Source: Chloroflexota bacterium
GTDB lineage: Bacteria; Chloroflexota; Anaerolineae; Promineifilales; Promineifilaceae
Length of the DNA: 64,000 bases
Direction: 5' to 3'
Assembly: GCA_018004935.1 (NCBI GenBank)
Contig: JAGNBF010000024.1
Location: 1 to 64,000 of the forward strand
Shown here in pieces: positions 62,121 to 64,000 of this stretch. The position numbers and the translations under genes were made by a program. A model generated the notes under the pieces. It did not search any database. It saw nothing but the letters and a program-made list of their open reading frames with translations, and was not told where the DNA came from. Every line of letters starts with the position of its first letter. The stretch's first letter is position 1.

Positions 62121-64000
62121 ATGGGCAACGGCGACAAAAACCTCGGGTATTTTTTGACTTACGAAATTTGGCAAGATGCATTAAGATTGCTCAATGCTCA
62201 AGTTGAAGGTCAAGAAAGCAATAAGCACTTCAAGACCCTAAGCATGATCTATTATAAGAAGTTAGGGAGTTCTGTTAAGCAGTTAGAAACAATAGACTTT
62301 TTTGAAAGCTATGTAACCAATAATTTGTTTTATGGATTGGAAAGTGAATTTGCTATTTATTCGTATGTTATACCCAAGTCAGGGCTAGGATTACGAAACT
62401 ACAAATTCTTCACTTATCCAATGCGGGCAATTTATGATTCTATCGGATTGTACTTGCTCAAACTGTCTGATGAATTCCTGATAAATTACTATCGCAAGAA
62501 CTCAAATATTCGATCCTTCTACGGTGGCGGTATACATTTTGAAAATGATAGGCTTGTTATCACCAAGAACAACATTTACTTTTCATCATATTACCGCAAG
62601 TTTCGTAATGAGATCAGGAAAGAGCTAAAAGCTGATGAAGATAACAGGGTAATCATCAGAATTGACATCCAGAATTATTACGACGAAATATCTATCCCGA
62701 TTTTGTTGGAGCAGTTTCGACAAAATTATAAAGATAGTGAAAAAGCAAGGCTAAATTTTGATACTACCACAGAGGAACAGATAGCGTTTTTCTTTCGGTT
62801 TTTAGCGAATGCTAGTAGGGGAATCCCTCAGTCAGACAACAGCATCATTTCTAGCATTATTGGCCACTTGTATTTGGTCTTTGGAGATTTAGTGATTGAC
62901 AGTGAACTTAGAAAAGATGCTGACATTCTTGAACGCTACAAGATTATTAGGTATGTGGATGATGTTTTTGTGTCACTAAAGTTTAAAAACAGTGTAACAA
63001 ATAGCGAGCAAAAGGAATACATCGAATCGATTGGGGCAAGAATTTCTGATTTACTCTTTTATAAATTGGGGTTGAGATTGAACCCAAAGACCCGGTTTTT
63101 CTGGCTTGATAATCCCAAGCATTTAGAAGATTTGAAAACATCTCTAAAGAAAGTATCACCACAGTATTATTCAGGCTTAGACGAGATTGACGACGAGACT
63201 TTGGAAAACAAAGTACACAATATATTTGACGAGTTAAGAAAGCTCAAAAAGTCCAACTTGGAGCCAGAAACTTTTGAGCATGAATTGGCCGATGAGATAC
63301 TAAAGGAGATTTTTGACAAACGCGTGGCACAAGTGTTAGAAAAAGCGGAAAACAAAAAACGAATTCGCGAAATTTTCAGAAATTTTGATTTTAACAGAGT
63401 CAAAGAGTACCCGTTGCCGATGATTATCGTTATTTTGAAGGATAAAACGGTGGAAGATGCTTTCCGAGCGTATCTACTAAACCGAAAAAACATTACATCT
63501 AAAGATGTGGATTTAATGTTGACTTATCTTTGTCAAAACGATTTCACAGACAACAGTGTCCTTAGATTAATGGAAAAGTACCTTCCAATGAGCAAGATTA
63601 TCTCAAAGATTACAAGTTGTGATTTGGCCCATTTGCAACCTGGCTACTATGGTTTGCATAGTGGTCAAGTGCAGCGATTATGTTCAATGACTGATGTAAT
63701 AGAACAAATACGTCACAGAGTATTTAATGAAAGAATTGGCTCGTATTCAGTGGCTTTGAATCATTTGCTAAACGAATTGCACGGCATTTGCTATCAAATT
63801 GATGATATTGGGAAAAAGAGTAAAGAATATGATGCTAATCAGGTTGTTCAGTTTCTCCAAACACAAGGCATCTCACATCATGTGTGTATTGGTGTCCGAA
63901 GACTTTTTGACCGAAGGAACACAAATCAAGTTTCACATCCAGGATCGGCTAATTTTCTTGCATGGAGTGTTTCTCAATTAGAGTACTTGCAGTATCAACA
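62121..64000 (+). CDS. AbiA-like reverse transcriptase with C-terminal HEPN motif (runs off the window)
   Basis: 626 codons are visible with no stop; the 3' end lies beyond the window. The reverse-transcriptase palm is seen as RIDIQNYYDEI (D182), RGIPQSD (233-239) and RYVDDVFVS (Y278-D281). Residues about 400-560 are helical without known signature. Near the end, RRLFDRRNTNQVSHPG contains R599-N600...H606, the Rx6H HEPN RNase motif with a polar residue after Arg. RT plus helical repeats plus HEPN is the layout of AbiA-type abortive-infection proteins (family knowledge), which polymerise DNA without being retrons or group II introns. AT-rich, no GCGGCCGC octamer, hence probably acquired. Anti-phage function is inference. 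A weak GGATACTC-like leader precedes the ATG; no RBS is obvious. Confidence 0.85.
   Translation, partial: MGNGDKNLGYFLTYEIWQDALRLLNAQVEGQESNKHFKTLSMIYYKKLGSSVKQLETIDFFESYVTNNLFYGLESEFAIYSYVIPKSGLGLRNYKFFTYPMRAIYDSIGLYLLKLSDEFLINYYRKNSNIRSFYGGGIHFENDRLVITKNNIYFSSYYRKFRNEIRKELKADEDNRVIIRIDIQNYYDEISIPILLEQFRQNYKDSEKARLNFDTTTEEQIAFFFRFLANASRGIPQSDNSIISSIIGHLYLVFGDLVIDSELRKDADILERYKIIRYVDDVFVSLKFKNSVTNSEQKEYIESIGARISDLLFYKLGLRLNPKTRFFWLDNPKHLEDLKTSLKKVSPQYYSGLDEIDDETLENKVHNIFDELRKLKKSNLEPETFEHELADEILKEIFDKRVAQVLEKAENKKRIREIFRNFDFNRVKEYPLPMIIVILKDKTVEDAFRAYLLNRKNITSKDVDLMLTYLCQNDFTDNSVLRLMEKYLPMSKIISKITSCDLAHLQPGYYGLHSGQVQRLCSMTDVIEQIRHRVFNERIGSYSVALNHLLNELHGICYQIDDIGKKSKEYDANQVVQFLQTQGISHHVCIGVRRLFDRRNTNQVSHPGSANFLAWSVSQLEYLQYQ

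Noticed and set aside
62121-64000. Retron or group II intron interpretation of the reverse transcriptase
   Set aside because: No msr/msd-like inverted repeats upstream, no intron domain V/VI or maturase region, and the C-terminus carries a HEPN motif instead.

Overview
The window looks like a chromosomal contig from a member of the Chloroflexota, probably an Anaerolineae- or Ca. Promineifilum-like filamentous heterotroph. This is inference, from moderate GC (roughly 50-55 percent by eye), many secreted proteins ending in a short YLP-hydrophobic-basic tail, two secreted PQQ-type sugar dehydrogenases, a SUF-only Fe-S system and very abundant intergenic palindromes. No rRNA, tRNA, CRISPR array or transposase gene was seen.

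Layout. 0.4-3.5 kb: exported phosphoesterase, LysM/M23 peptidase, folK. 4.4-10.8 kb: a secreted amine-oxidase-like protein and two secreted glucose/sorbosone dehydrogenase-like proteins, plus an acetyltransferase. 11.9-15 kb: a frameshifted metzincin protease, a membrane protein broken by a 119-bp miniature element, and a HicAB module. 15-21.4 kb: a TIM-barrel protein carrying repeat-derived sequence in frame, tryptophanase, and a giant Calx-beta/CBM secreted protein. 21.6-22.4 kb: MazEF-like module. 22.5-27.9 kb: a 1785-residue cell-surface amylopullulanase with two LacI-type operators upstream. 28.2-33 kb: an AT-rich defence/toxin-antitoxin island (DUF3644, HEPN, MazF, DUF4258/YgiT, RHH antitoxin with a decayed toxin, MNT with a truncated HEPN partner). 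33.2-44.1 kb: SUF system, sufC-B-D, rhodanese, sufS, hexosaminidase and sufU on the minus strand, with the divergent regulator sufR and sufT. 45-53.3 kb: PadR regulator, hydrolase, SUMF1-domain protein, BioF2-like acetyltransferase, glycosyltransferase, selA, tsaD. 54.2-56.1 kb: secreted metalloprotease and YggT. 56.4-61.8 kb: acyl-CoA metabolism (acyl-CoA dehydrogenase, two hotdog hydratase-like proteins, crotonase, acyl-CoA ligase), a set able to activate and beta-oxidise a carboxylic acid. 62.1 kb to the edge: an AT-rich reverse transcriptase with a C-terminal HEPN motif, resembling the AbiA abortive-infection enzymes.

Three genome-scale signals stand out. (1) The octamer GCGGCCGC occurs about 85 times (counted by eye), where about two are expected; it lies mainly inside genes as an Ala-Ala-Ala codon run, and is absent from the AT-rich DUF3644 and reverse-transcriptase genes. 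(2) At least five families of short non-autonomous elements (95-155 bp) have recognisable ends and 6-12-bp target duplications, several nested and several inserted in genes. (3) A repeat family keeps a constant GC-rich shell but carries a different perfect hairpin core in nearly every copy.
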